Of a stretch of 64,000 nucleotides of DNA, positions 1 through 7,438 are shown one piece after another. The notes below the pieces were generated by a model that was not told where the DNA came from, ran no database searches, and saw only the letters and a list, made by a program, of their open reading frames with translations. The stretch lies in the NCBI RefSeq assembly GCF_000418325.1, contig NC_021658.1:9748001-9812000 (forward strand). Reading direction: 5' to 3'. The DNA is from Sorangium cellulosum So0157-2. GTDB lineage: Bacteria; Myxococcota_A; Polyangia; Polyangiales; Polyangiaceae. The translations under genes were made by a program, and so were the position numbers. Numbering within the stretch: the stretch's first letter is position 1; each line of letters begins with the position of its first letter.

Positions 1-317
1 CCTGTTCCATCGAGAGGAGGTAGGCCTGGGCTTCCCGGCCGTCGGCGAGGCGCACGGCGGCGCGCCGGTGCAGGATCGGGTGACCCCGGTGCACGTCGAG
101 CGCGGCGAGCGCGGCGGGCGCGATGGCGTAGAGCTCGCCGGTCACGGCGACGAGCCCGCCCTCGACGAGGGCGCCGCTCGTGCCCAGGTCGACGAGCGCG
201 TACTGGGGGGTCGTGGTCGCCGCGCCGAGCGGGCGGGCTGCCGCGAGCCACTCGTGCTGGTCCTCGCCCTTCATGAGGTTGTCGTAGACGAAGAGCGCGA
301 TCTCGCTGGTGGTCATC
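1..317 (-). CDS. Gamma-glutamylcyclotransferase (AIG2)-like protein, C-terminus cut by the window edge
   Basis: Only the first 105 residues are visible; the gene runs off the left edge. The start is the ATG complementary to 315-317. LFVYDNLMKGEDQHEWL (residues 8-24) resembles the substrate loop of the gamma-glutamylcyclotransferase/AIG2 fold, usually YGTL or YGSL and here YDNL. A VTGELY strand follows (59-63) and then LDVHRGHP (73-80). In characterised family members a Glu in LDxxEG is the catalytic base; here that position is Arg77, so true cyclotransferase activity is doubtful. Family known: opens gamma-glutamyl amides to 5-oxoproline. Inferred: cytosolic, no signal peptide. The promoter should lie in the 318-683 gap shared with a divergent gene. 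Confidence 0.7.
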
Positions 318-683
318 GGGCGTGGTCCTCGCGACGGGCTCGGCGGCCCGGCAGAGACCCTCGCAAAGGGAGGGGGCGGGCGCAAGGTCGGCCGGGAGGG
401 CGCGGGCGGCGCGCGGGGGAGCTGCAGCGCCATGGGAACGTTGCACCTGTGTGCCGGGGGAGCTGCGACTCGGGTGTGGCGCTCGGACGAGGGGTCGGTG
501 CAGCGATGAGGGGAGATGGATCGGCGGCCTTATGGCCGTCCCGTCTGCGCGTGGGCAGAAGCGCGCCTCGCGTGCGTCGATCTTCGCCACGACCCATCTC
601 GCCGTGGGACGAGGCGCCCACGCGATTGTCGCGCGAGACAGCGCGGCGACACCACCGCAGTCGCTCGGTGATATCGTCTCCTG
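318..683. other. Divergent intergenic region, 366 bp
   Basis: This gap separates the leftward AIG2-like gene from the rightward TonB-C-like gene and should hold both promoters. I see no convincing -35/-10 pair, RNA gene or repeat in it. Open frames through it on both strands lack protein-like composition. Confidence 0.4.
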
Positions 684-1094
684 ATGGAACGCCCCAGCCG
701 CGTGATCGCGACGCTTCTGCTCCTGCCCCTATGGACCGCGACCGCATGCGAGGCCTCGACGGCCGCGATGCTGGGTGCCGCGCAGCAGGACGCAGCGCGC
801 GAGCTTCCGGCGCGCCGTGGAACGTGGGCGTGTGGTTTTCCCGAGGACGCAGACAAGAACGGCATCGACGAGGGCACCGTTGTTATCAGGGTTTACGTCG
901 ATTTCGACGGCTTCCCCCGACGGGCAATGATCCTGCAGGACCCTGGCCACGGCTTCGGCTCGGCCGCAGCCCAGTGCGCAATGACGAAACGTTACGTGCC
1001 AGCGCAAGACTGGTCGGGAGCGCCGATCCCTGCCTGGACGCCGCCAATGACCGTCCGATACACCAGGAAACCGCCGCCCTCGACCGATCGATAA
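684..1094 (+). CDS. Secreted protein with a TonB C-terminal-like domain
   Basis: 136 residues. The N-terminus is a short basic stretch and a hydrophobic core (residues 8-18) ending at TATAC with Cys22: an export signal, possibly a poor lipobox (Ala rather than Leu at -3). The rest (about 58-130) has the TonB C-terminal pattern: VVIRVYVDFDGFPRRAMI, then DPGHGFG, a helix with AAAQCAM, and a final MTVRYTR strand. TonB C-domains normally contact outer-membrane receptors, but there is no N-terminal transmembrane anchor or Pro-rich spacer, so this is a free or lipid-anchored domain and not an energy transducer. Small proteins of this kind are common in Polyangiales; their role is unknown. The 32-bp tandem repeat starts 42 bp after the stop. 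Confidence 0.7.
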   Translation: MERPSRVIATLLLLPLWTATACEASTAAMLGAAQQDAARELPARRGTWACGFPEDADKNGIDEGTVVIRVYVDFDGFPRRAMILQDPGHGFGSAAAQCAMTKRYVPAQDWSGAPIPAWTPPMTVRYTRKPPPSTDR

Positions 1095-1136
1095 CCCGCC
1101 GCCCGCAGCGTGAGCTGCCGTGGGGCACACCTCGGC

Positions 1137-1431
1137 GTGCAGTCCGCCGTGGGGGGACCGCCGCCGGCGTGCAGCCCGCCGTGGGGGGACCGCCGCCGGC
1201 GTGCAGCCCGCCGTGGGGGGACCGCCGCCGGCGTGCAGCCCGCCGTGGGGGGACCGCCGCCGGCGTGCAGCCCGCCGTGGGGGGACCGCCGCCGGCGTGC
1301 AGCCCGCCGTGGGGGGACCGCCGCCGGCGTGCAGCCCGCCGTGGGGGGACCGCCGCCGGCGTGCAGCCCGCCGTGGGGGGACCGCCGCCGGCGTGCAGCC
1401 CGCCGTGGCCGGACGCACCTTGGCCGCCGGC
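1137..1431. repeat. 32-bp tandem repeat, eight units plus a degenerate ninth
   Basis: Units begin at 1137, 1169, 1201, 1233, 1265, 1297, 1329 and 1361. Apart from one C/T difference in the first unit they are identical; a ninth copy from 1393 decays after about 17 bases. Each unit begins gtgcagcccgccgtgggg and ends gccgccggc. Because 32 is not a multiple of three, every frame stays open across the array on both strands and produces artificial repeat proteins. It fills the gap between the TonB-C-like gene and the next gene. There are no spacers, so it is not CRISPR. Confidence 0.95.
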
Positions 1432-1497
1432 GTGCCCCCCGCGCCGCAGACGTGCTGTGCGCTTGTCGAGACACGGAGACGGCGATACCCCGGCTGG

Positions 1498-2271
1498 ATG
1501 ACCAAATCCGCATTTCTCGCCCGCCGGCTCACGCCGAGCGGGTGCATCATTGCAGGAACCAAGCTCACCGCTCACCGGGAGGCGTTGAAGTCGAAGAAGA
1601 TCAAGCTATCTGCCAAGGTCGATGCGGCCGTCCAGTCCGTCATCGCGGCGACCGAGGCCATCGGGGCGCTCGGGGGCACCGACGCGTCGATGGTCGCGAT
1701 CGATCGCGGCGCGGATCGTTGCATCGGCGCGTTCAACGGCCAGCTCGACGCCATCGAGCGCGCGTTCGATCATGACGGCATCCTGCCGCTGACCGAGGAC
1801 GAGGCGGCGCGCCGCGGCGACGCCCTGCTGGTGCGCTCCGAGGTGCTCTCGGCGGGCATCGATTTCGTCCGGCTCGTCCATTCCCAGCAATGGGTGCGCA
1901 TGAGCGCGATGATCAAGGCGCTCGAGCGCAAAGACGTGAAGGCGGCGGTGGAGCGACTCGGGCTCTCGCCCGAGGTGGGCCGGCTGCGTCGCTGGACCGA
2001 GCTGTACGGTCAGAAGCTCGGCGTCACCGAGGCGAAGAGCGCCGACCCGGCGCTCAAGGCGGTGGAGGCGTGGCACGAGGCGTACGGCACGCTCATGGTC
2101 CAGGTCCACGCCGAGTACGACGACGACCGGGACGAGACTCACGCGCTCCTCCGCGACCGGCTGCTCTCGCCGTACGAGGACGCGGCGGAAGAAGCCCGGC
2201 GCGCCGAGCAGCGGTCCCGCGCCGCCAGCGCCAGGAAGAAGGCCGAGCCCAACGAGCCCGAGCCGATCTGA
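1498..2271 (+). CDS. Hypothetical helical protein (257 aa)
   Basis: I do not recognise the family. I chose the ATG at 1498 (MTKSAFLARR) because the frame upstream only reads through the tandem repeat. The protein is predicted soluble, mostly alpha-helical and highly charged, with no signal peptide or membrane segment. The C-terminal 30 residues are Arg/Ala/Glu-rich (EEARRAEQRSRAASARKKAE) and likely extend as a helix. There are no recognisable catalytic motifs. Gaps of 404 and 199 bp suggest it is monocistronic. Codon use matches the neighbours. Confidence 0.7.
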   Translation: MTKSAFLARRLTPSGCIIAGTKLTAHREALKSKKIKLSAKVDAAVQSVIAATEAIGALGGTDASMVAIDRGADRCIGAFNGQLDAIERAFDHDGILPLTEDEAARRGDALLVRSEVLSAGIDFVRLVHSQQWVRMSAMIKALERKDVKAAVERLGLSPEVGRLRRWTELYGQKLGVTEAKSADPALKAVEAWHEAYGTLMVQVHAEYDDDRDETHALLRDRLLSPYEDAAEEARRAEQRSRAASARKKAEPNEPEPI

Positions 2272-2470
2272 GCGCCCTCCCGATCCGCCGACATCCACCG
2301 TCCTGCGGCTCGTCCTCGCGGGCGTGGTGATACGACCTCGTACGGCAGAAGCTCGGGTCGATGCCGCTCGGCATTGTAGGCCAGGCGACGCTCGGTTTGC
2401 CCGAGCTGCGTGTGCTCCGCGATGACCTTGCGGACTCGCGCACGCTCCGCATACAGTCGAGCAACTGGCA

Positions 2471-3811
2471 ATGGCAGACGATGGGCTGGGGGAGACCGGG
2501 CGGCTCAGGGCGGAGATCGCGGCGCTGCACGCGCGCGTACAGGAGCTGGAGAGGGCGCTCGCGGAGCGGTCGAGCGGCCCTGCGGCCGAGGGAGCGGCGC
2601 CGCGCGGCGCGGCGAGCGCGGACGCTCACGCCGCGCTCGCCGCGCTCTCGTGGCTGCTCGCGCCGGAGCCAGCGCAGATCCGCTGGCGCCCCGATGGCAC
2701 GGTGACGCGGTGGGACGATGGCGCCGAGCGCGTCTTCGGCTGGAGCGGGGGCGAGGCCGTCGGTCGCGCGCTCTCCGACCTCGTGGCCGCAGATCCCGTG
2801 TCCCCGGACGCGGTGCGCGCGCTCATGCGCGACTGGGCGGAGAACCGGTTCGCCTCGGTCACGAGCGAGGGCAGGACGAAGGACGGGCAGGCGCGCCTCT
2901 GCCGGTGGACCTACGCGGTGCTGCGCGACGACGACGGCGCCGCCCGCGAGATCGCGGCGATCGTGGAGGACGCCGGCGCCGCGCCGTGGAGGGAGCACGC
3001 GCTGCTCGGGCGGCTCCAGCTGCTGCTTCAGCTGGTGGACCACTCGCGCGACTCCATCTTCATCAAGGACATCGACGGGCGATATGTCTTCACCAACCGC
3101 GCTCACGCGGAGGTCTATCGGAGGCACGTCGTCGACGTCATCGGCAAGAAGGAACATGATTTGAGCCCCCTGGCCCCCGAGGCCACGGACGAGGTCGTGG
3201 CGAGGGAGCGCGACGTGCTTGCCGGGGGGAAGGCGATGCAGTGCGAGGAGGTCCTGCTGCTCGGCGATACGAGCATTCATTTCTCCACGGTCAAATTCCC
3301 CATCCTCGACGGGCGTGGCGAGTTGATCGGCCTCGGCGGCGTCGTCACCAACACCACGACGCTGAGGCACGCTGAGGCCGAACGGTCCGCGCTGCAGGAG
3401 AAGATCATCGTCGCCCAGCAGGCCGCCCTCCGGGAGCTGTCCACGCCGCTCATCCCGATCGCCGACCGGGTGGTGGCGATGACGCTGGTGGGGACGATCG
3501 ACACCGCGCGCGCGGCGCAGATCATGGAGACGCTGCTCGCCGGCATCAGCAATCACGGCGCCCACACCGCGATCCTGGACGTCACGGGTGTACGCGCGAT
3601 CGACACGCACGTCGCGGACGCCTTGACGCGGACCGCGCGCGCAGCCCAGCTGCTCGGCACCCGCGTGGTGCTCACCGGCGTCGGCCCGGACGTGGCGCAG
3701 ACGCTGGTCACGCTCGGCGTGGACCTGTCCGGAATCACCACGCTCGGCACCTTGCAGAGCGGCATCGCGTACGCCCTCCGCCACACGGCGCGTTCGCGAC
3801 AAGCAGGTTGA
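2471..3811 (+). CDS. PAS-PAS-STAS stressosome-type (RsbR-like) sensor protein
   Basis: 446 residues: an N-terminal coiled coil (about 10-33), a first PAS-like domain (60-165), a second PAS domain (175-295, with DSIFIKDIDGRYVFTNRA), a linker helix and a C-terminal STAS domain (325-440). The STAS part follows RsbR/RsbS paralogues: LRELSTPLIPI, AILDVTGVRAIDTHVADA, VVLTGVGPDVAQTLVTLGVDLS. Thr379 (in IDTHV) and Thr411 (in DVAQT) match the threonines phosphorylated by RsbT-type kinases in the Bacillus stressosome. No rsbS, rsbT or rsbU homologue is adjacent, so its partner must be elsewhere. The start follows from the coding signal at ATG 2471; no strong Shine-Dalgarno is visible. Confidence 0.88.
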   Translation: MADDGLGETGRLRAEIAALHARVQELERALAERSSGPAAEGAAPRGAASADAHAALAALSWLLAPEPAQIRWRPDGTVTRWDDGAERVFGWSGGEAVGRALSDLVAADPVSPDAVRALMRDWAENRFASVTSEGRTKDGQARLCRWTYAVLRDDDGAAREIAAIVEDAGAAPWREHALLGRLQLLLQLVDHSRDSIFIKDIDGRYVFTNRAHAEVYRRHVVDVIGKKEHDLSPLAPEATDEVVARERDVLAGGKAMQCEEVLLLGDTSIHFSTVKFPILDGRGELIGLGGVVTNTTTLRHAEAERSALQEKIIVAQQAALRELSTPLIPIADRVVAMTLVGTIDTARAAQIMETLLAGISNHGAHTAILDVTGVRAIDTHVADALTRTARAAQLLGTRVVLTGVGPDVAQTLVTLGVDLSGITTLGTLQSGIAYALRHTARSRQAG

Positions 3812-3956
3812 CTCCGTCCGAAAGCGCAGAATCTCGGACCACCGCCGATTCGACGGTGTCGGGCTCGGCTCGTCCTGTCGTGCGGTGTCGACGACGTCGC
3901 TGCGAGCCGCTTCGCCCCCGCCGCTCTGGATGAACCTCCCCCTTTACACCACCGTA

Positions 3957-4203
3957 GCGCCGGCGGGAGGGTCAGCGCGGCGGGGGCGGGTGGGCGCGGC
4001 GAGCACCGACCGAGGTGCCATAAGGTCCCCGTGGGCTCGGCGCTCCAGGCGCGCCTTGTGTGGCGCGCAACATAACGTCCCAGCTGGCATGGCCCGAAGG
4101 GAGACATGCCGGGCGGTGTTCTCAGCGCAAGCTCCACGCCGCCCGTCTTGGCGGCTGGCCGAGCGCCCACCCGCCCCCGCCGCGCTGACCCTCCCGCCGG
4201 CGC
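3957..4203. repeat. Long inverted repeat: two perfect 41-bp arms around a 165-bp centre
   Basis: The left arm is 3957-3997 and the right arm 4163-4203, an exact reverse complement over 41 bases; pairing fails immediately on either side. The element occupies most of the space between two converging genes (ends at 3811 and 4222), with the right arm ending 18 bp beyond the second gene's stop. The centre has no convincing reading frame. It could be a MITE-like element or a very long bidirectional terminator; no target-site duplication is obvious. Confidence 0.93.
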
Positions 4204-4221
4204 GGGCCACCCGCGCGGGTT

Positions 4222-4893
4222 CTACCAGCTGACCACGAACTGCAGCGCGTCCGGCCCTCGCACCTCCACGGCGATGGTCGGCTTGGCCCCGTATCCCATG
4301 ACGAGCGCCTCGAAATTCCCGAGCGGGTATTCCAGCATCCCGCGGAAGCTGCCGATGTCGATCTGCACCTCCGACGGCCCCAGCTGCCGCGCCCTGGCCG
4401 ACGGCCCCTTCACGAGCGCGCCCAGGCTGCCCGTGTAGCGCATCAGCGCGGCGCCCGGGTCGGTCGCCAGGTGCATCGTGATCCGACCGAGCGCGCTCTC
4501 CCGGAACGCCGCGACCTGCTGCCGCGCCAGGCGGCGGTAGGCCTCGCGCGAGCTCCGGTTCGGGTGCGAGAGCCGGGCGGCGGCGTCGTAGACGCGCAGG
4601 AAGTCGCGCATCGGATAGTCCGAGAACGGCAGGTAAAGCCCGCCCCGCGGCGGGCTCGACAGCGTCGTCACCACCTGCGCGAACCGTTCCCCGAGCGTCG
4701 CCGCCAGCGCGTTGAAGAACATCCCCTTCATCGCGTAGAACTCGGGGACCGCCGCCACCACGGCGTCGATGTCGATGTTGCCGAGGAGCGGATCGGACGG
4801 ACGCACCTCGAAGGACGAACCGTTCGGCCCCACGAGCGGCCCCTCGGCGGCCGGCGCGCTCGCCGGCATGACGCTTCGAGGGACGGTGCGCAT
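4222..4893 (-). CDS. TIGR02265 / DUF2378 family protein (myxobacteria-restricted)
   Basis: 223 residues from the ATG complementary to 4891-4893, preceded by AGGAG about eight bases upstream; the frame remains open further upstream but loses protein character. Features fit the TIGR02265 family: MKGMFFNALAATLGERF, then YLPFSDYPMRDFLRVYDAAA, RRLARQQVAAFRESALGRI, and a terminal Trp-containing strand (FVVSW). The family is almost confined to myxobacteria, occurs in many paralogues per genome and has no assigned biochemical function. It is predicted cytosolic with no catalytic motif. Transcription converges on the PAS-STAS gene with the 41-bp inverted repeat between. Confidence 0.85.
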   Translation of the reverse strand: MRTVPRSVMPASAPAAEGPLVGPNGSSFEVRPSDPLLGNIDIDAVVAAVPEFYAMKGMFFNALAATLGERFAQVVTTLSSPPRGGLYLPFSDYPMRDFLRVYDAAARLSHPNRSSREAYRRLARQQVAAFRESALGRITMHLATDPGAALMRYTGSLGALVKGPSARARQLGPSEVQIDIGSFRGMLEYPLGNFEALVMGYGAKPTIAVEVRGPDALQFVVSW

Positions 4894-5252
4894 GACACCG
4901 CTCCTGGGAATCGGCGTCTCGTTGGCTTGCCGGCGGTGGTCGCTGCGGACCTCTTTCATATGGGAGCTCGCGGCGAAAAAAAATCTCAACAGGGGCCGCT
5001 TGCGGCAACCACCGCAGCGGAGGGAACGCTCCCGACACTGCAACGGCCATGCCGCTCGATCCCGGAACGCGTCGCCGCACGAACAAGGGGATTCACGGCG
5101 GATTTCCCTTGCATGGATGAAACGCCGCTTCAGCGGTGCAACCGGGGTCGATGGCCCGGACGGTACCCGCCTCCACGCCCACGACGAGCGCGCGTATGCA
5201 GAGACACATCCGCGAGCGTCCTGACCGAAGGTACACCGCGTCAAACGCGCCA
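4894..5252. other. Intergenic region without a recognised gene
   Basis: This stretch lies upstream of the leftward TIGR02265 gene and downstream of a leftward frame remnant. It has a run of eight A at about 4976-4983 and a small GCCGC/GCGGC hairpin near 4995-5006, but they are about 11 bases apart, so no standard terminator is formed. Its base composition is less extreme than its surroundings, consistent with a promoter region. Confidence 0.35.
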
Positions 5253-5486
5253 TCAGCGCACCGGCAGGCCGATCTCGCGGAGCTCCGCCGCGCGCAGCGG
5301 GAGCTCCTCGCCCATGAAGAGCTCGTCGCGCTGCGGCGGCTTCGCCCGCTCGACCCGAACGTGATCGCTGCGCAGAATCTGCACCTCGCTGTCCGGCGCT
5401 GCGTCATCGGAGCGCGGCTCGCGGGCTGCGATGAGCCGGCGATCGGCGTCCCGCGGCGCCTCCTGACAGCACGGCGAAGCGCGCTG
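5253..5486 (-). pseudogene. Open frame remnant of 77 codons without a usable start
   Basis: Reading leftward, a frame with protein-like composition ends ...ELFMGEELPLRAAELREIGL and a TGA at 5253-5255. It opens just after a TGA at 5487-5489, inside a palindrome, and contains no ATG in its first half; a GTG gives only about 38 residues. It could be the 3' end of a gene whose front was lost when the palindromes arose, or a small GTG-initiated protein. I cannot name a family. Its third-position GC bias agrees with coding on this strand. Confidence 0.3.
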
Positions 5487-5527
5487 TCAGGAGGGCGCCG
5501 CGTCTCCTGACAGCACGCTGTCAGGAG
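5459..5527. promoter_or_regulatory. Two related palindromes (TCCTGACAGC/GCTGTCAGGA) upstream of the VOC gene
   Basis: Palindrome 1 has 12-bp arms at 5459-5470 and 5483-5494 with a 12-base spacer. Palindrome 2 has 11-bp arms at 5504-5514 and 5517-5527 with a 2-base spacer. The half-site tcctgacagc is shared; centres are about 39 bp apart, and the second ends 53 bp before the VOC start. A further half-site, tcctgacag, lies at 6061-6069 ahead of the M15 peptidase gene. The arrangement suits a dimeric repressor or activator; hairpins acting as terminators are an alternative, though no T-run follows. Confidence 0.5.
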
Positions 5528-5580
5528 GGCCGCCGTAGGTTGCCGGAGCGCGTGGGCGGAAGACCCGCGAGGAGGCTCTG

Positions 5581-5976
5581 ATGAAGACAGGATTGGGTGG
5601 CGTGATCGTCTATGTGCCCGACGCGGTGGAAGCCGCGGCGTTCTACGAGCGCGCGTTCGGCTTCGAGCGCAAGTTCGTCTCCGACGGCAACGACTACTGC
5701 GAGATGCAGGGCGACGTGCCGCTCGGGTTCGTGCGGGAGGAGTCCCTCCAGAAGCTCCTGCCCGAGTTCGTGAAGAACCGGCCCGGCGCGCGTCCCGCTG
5801 GGTTCGAGATCCTCGTGACCAGCAAGGACGTCGACGCGGCGTTCGCGCGCGCGGTCCAGGCCGGCGCCACGCCCGTCGCGGAGCCCCACGACATGCCCTG
5901 GGGCCAGCGCGTCTCCTACGTGCGCGACCTGAACGGCGTGCTCGTGGAGATCTGCTCGCCGTGGTCGGCCCCATGA
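5581..5976 (+). CDS. VOC-family (glyoxalase/bleomycin-resistance fold) protein
   Basis: 131 residues, the usual size of a single-chain VOC protein with two beta-alpha-beta-beta-beta modules. Module 1: GLGGVIVYVPDAVEAAAFYE. Module 2: GFEILVTSKDVDAAFARAVQ then WGQRVSYVRDLNGVLVEICS, the typical C-terminal metal-site strand ending with Glu. Family known: metal-dependent chemistry on small substrates, or antibiotic sequestration; the substrate cannot be inferred. Cytosolic. The start follows agacccgcgaggaggctctg, with a strong GGAGG. The paired palindromes immediately upstream are the likely control site. Confidence 0.88.
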   Translation: MKTGLGGVIVYVPDAVEAAAFYERAFGFERKFVSDGNDYCEMQGDVPLGFVREESLQKLLPEFVKNRPGARPAGFEILVTSKDVDAAFARAVQAGATPVAEPHDMPWGQRVSYVRDLNGVLVEICSPWSAP

Positions 5977-6122
5977 GATCGACCGCTGCGTCGCGGCGCC
6001 GTCGCCGCGACGCAGCGCGCAGCCGGCCGAGAGGGTGCGCCCTGGCACCTGACGGCGCTCTCCTGACAGGCTCCTGCGGCAAGTCCTTGCCGCCCCTGAC
6101 CCGGCCTGCTTAACCTCCGCGC

Positions 6123-6872
6123 GTGAACGCGAACGGCCGGACACGGGTGCACCTGCTCGTGGCAGCAGCGCTCGCCCTGCTTGCGGCCGGCCCCTCGGGG
6201 CTCGGCGGCGGGCCCGTCGCCGAGGCGAAGGAGGCCGCGCGGGGCAAGAGCAAGAACAAGAAGACGACGCAGTACGAGTGCCGCGTGCAGAGCCCGCAGA
6301 AGTTCCTGAAGCGGCGCACCTTCGTCCAGAAGGGCATGCTCAACCCGAAGAAGCACGCCAAGGCGGTCCGCTATCTCGCCGAGCATTACGGCCACGTCGA
6401 GACCGAGGAGACGCGGCGTTACAACTCCGAGAGCGCCCACTCCCAGGCGAAGACCGTGCAGTTCATGGGTCTGCCGGTCTCCATTCACGAGAAGATCGCG
6501 CCCGCGCTCCACTGCGTGGAGAAGCGGATCCGCGCGACCTGCTCCAGCAAGTCCCGCCGCTACACGCCGCGCGCGGTCGGCGGGTTCCGCACGGCGAACA
6601 GCTACCGGGGCGCGGAGATCTCGAACCACCTGTTCGGCATCGCGATCGACATCGATCCTGACCGGAACCCGTGCTGCGGCTGCGTCGATCCGTGGCCCAC
6701 GAGCCCGCTGTGCCAGGAGAAGAAGCGCACCGCCTACGAGCGCACGTCCCTCTCCCGCTGCTGGATCAAGGCGTTCGAGCGCTACGGCTTCGACTGGCTG
6801 GGCCACGACGACCTCGAGGACACGATGCATTTCGAGTTCCTCGGGAATCCCGACCGGTTCATCAAGAAGTAG
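6123..6872 (+). CDS. Secreted M15-type zinc peptidase (D,D-carboxypeptidase/endopeptidase-like)
   Basis: 249 residues from a GTG start. A signal peptide (residues 8-35) ends near PVAEAKEA, followed by a Lys-rich stretch. The M15 zinc site is intact: SNHLFGIAIDID places His169 and Asp176, and DTMHFEF supplies His236 with Asp233 at the catalytic -3 position, as in Ply500-type enzymes. An internal Cys cluster (NPCCGCVDPW, 183-191) suggests disulfides outside the cytoplasm. Likely role: trimming peptidoglycan peptides. A TCCTGACAG half-site like those ahead of the VOC gene lies about 60 bp upstream, so the two may share a regulator. The start rests on the signal peptide; the Shine-Dalgarno is weak. 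Confidence 0.85.
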   Translation: MNANGRTRVHLLVAAALALLAAGPSGLGGGPVAEAKEAARGKSKNKKTTQYECRVQSPQKFLKRRTFVQKGMLNPKKHAKAVRYLAEHYGHVETEETRRYNSESAHSQAKTVQFMGLPVSIHEKIAPALHCVEKRIRATCSSKSRRYTPRAVGGFRTANSYRGAEISNHLFGIAIDIDPDRNPCCGCVDPWPTSPLCQEKKRTAYERTSLSRCWIKAFERYGFDWLGHDDLEDTMHFEFLGNPDRFIKK

Positions 6873-6934
6873 CGCCGGCGCTCGCGCGCCGCGGCCGCCT
6901 CCGCGCCGGCGCTCACGCGCCGCGGCCGCCCCCG
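6872..6934. repeat. 31-bp direct repeat (two copies) at convergent gene ends
   Basis: Two 31-base units (6872-6902 and 6903-6933), each opening gcgccggcgctc and containing the palindrome gccgcggc, differ at only a few bases. They start at the last base of the M15 gene's stop codon, and the second unit encodes the end of the converging thioesterase gene. The duplication probably extended that protein's basic Gly/Arg tail; the palindromes may act as a weak two-way terminator. Confidence 0.75.
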
Positions 6935-7401
6935 CGCCGGGAGAGCCGCCGCGCGCGCCGCTCCGCCGCGGCCTCGGCGAGGCAGCGGTCCTCGTCCGTC
7001 TCCAGCCGGAGCGGCGGTACGGCGGTCGGCCGCAGCGACGCGTCGACCGCCACGAACGTCACGAAGGCGGTGACCATGGGCCAGACGTCGCCCGTGGCTG
7101 CGTCCTCCCCCTCGACGGACACGAGGATCTCGAGCGACGTGCGGAAGGTCGCGGTCACCCGCGCGGCCAGGCGCACGACCTGACCGACCTTGCTCCCGCG
7201 GTCGAACGAGAGGTCGTCGATGCCGGCGGTGATGACGGTGCTGCCGGTGTGCCGCTGCGCGCAGATGGCGGCGCACAGGTCGATCCAGGCGAGCACCTGC
7301 CCGCCGAAGATCGTTCCGAGCGCGTTCGCGTGCGTCGGCAGGACGTACTCGGTCATGGTCGTGACCGAATCGGAGGCGCGCTTCTCGTGTTGGGCCTTCA
7401 C
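6913..7401 (-). CDS. Acyl-CoA thioesterase, hotdog fold (YciA/BACH type)
   Basis: 162 residues. The N-terminal half is diagnostic of the acyl-CoA hydrolase family: TEYVLPTHANALGTIFGG, then QVLAWIDLCAAICAQRH and VITAGIDDLSFDRGSKVGQV. Family known: hydrolysis of acyl-CoA thioesters to free acid and CoA, cytosolic, hexamer of hotdog dimers. The N-terminus could begin at Met1 or Met16 (MTEYVLP), which is nearer the family start. The last 25 residues are Arg/Gly-rich and come from the repeat at the gene end. It lies downstream of the STAND ATPase on the same strand, gap 37 bp, and could be co-transcribed. Confidence 0.9.
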   Translation of the reverse strand: MKAQHEKRASDSVTTMTEYVLPTHANALGTIFGGQVLAWIDLCAAICAQRHTGSTVITAGIDDLSFDRGSKVGQVVRLAARVTATFRTSLEILVSVEGEDAATGDVWPMVTAFVTFVAVDASLRPTAVPPLRLETDEDRCLAEAAAERRARRLSRRGGGRGA

Positions 7402-7438
7402 CCGGCAGGTGTATCACCGCGCCGCAGGATCGCTCGAG

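Noticed and set aside
1137-1431. CRISPR array
   Set aside because: Units are directly adjacent without unique spacers, and no cas genes are present.
2330-2470. Leftward protein-like stretch between two rightward genes (possible transposase remnant)
   Set aside because: Too short, runs into the C-terminal shadow of the neighbouring gene, and I could not match it to any transposase motif.
4976-5006. Rho-independent terminator (A8 run near a GCCGC hairpin, minus strand)
   Set aside because: The stem is short and about 11 bases from the T-run, so it would not form a functional terminator.
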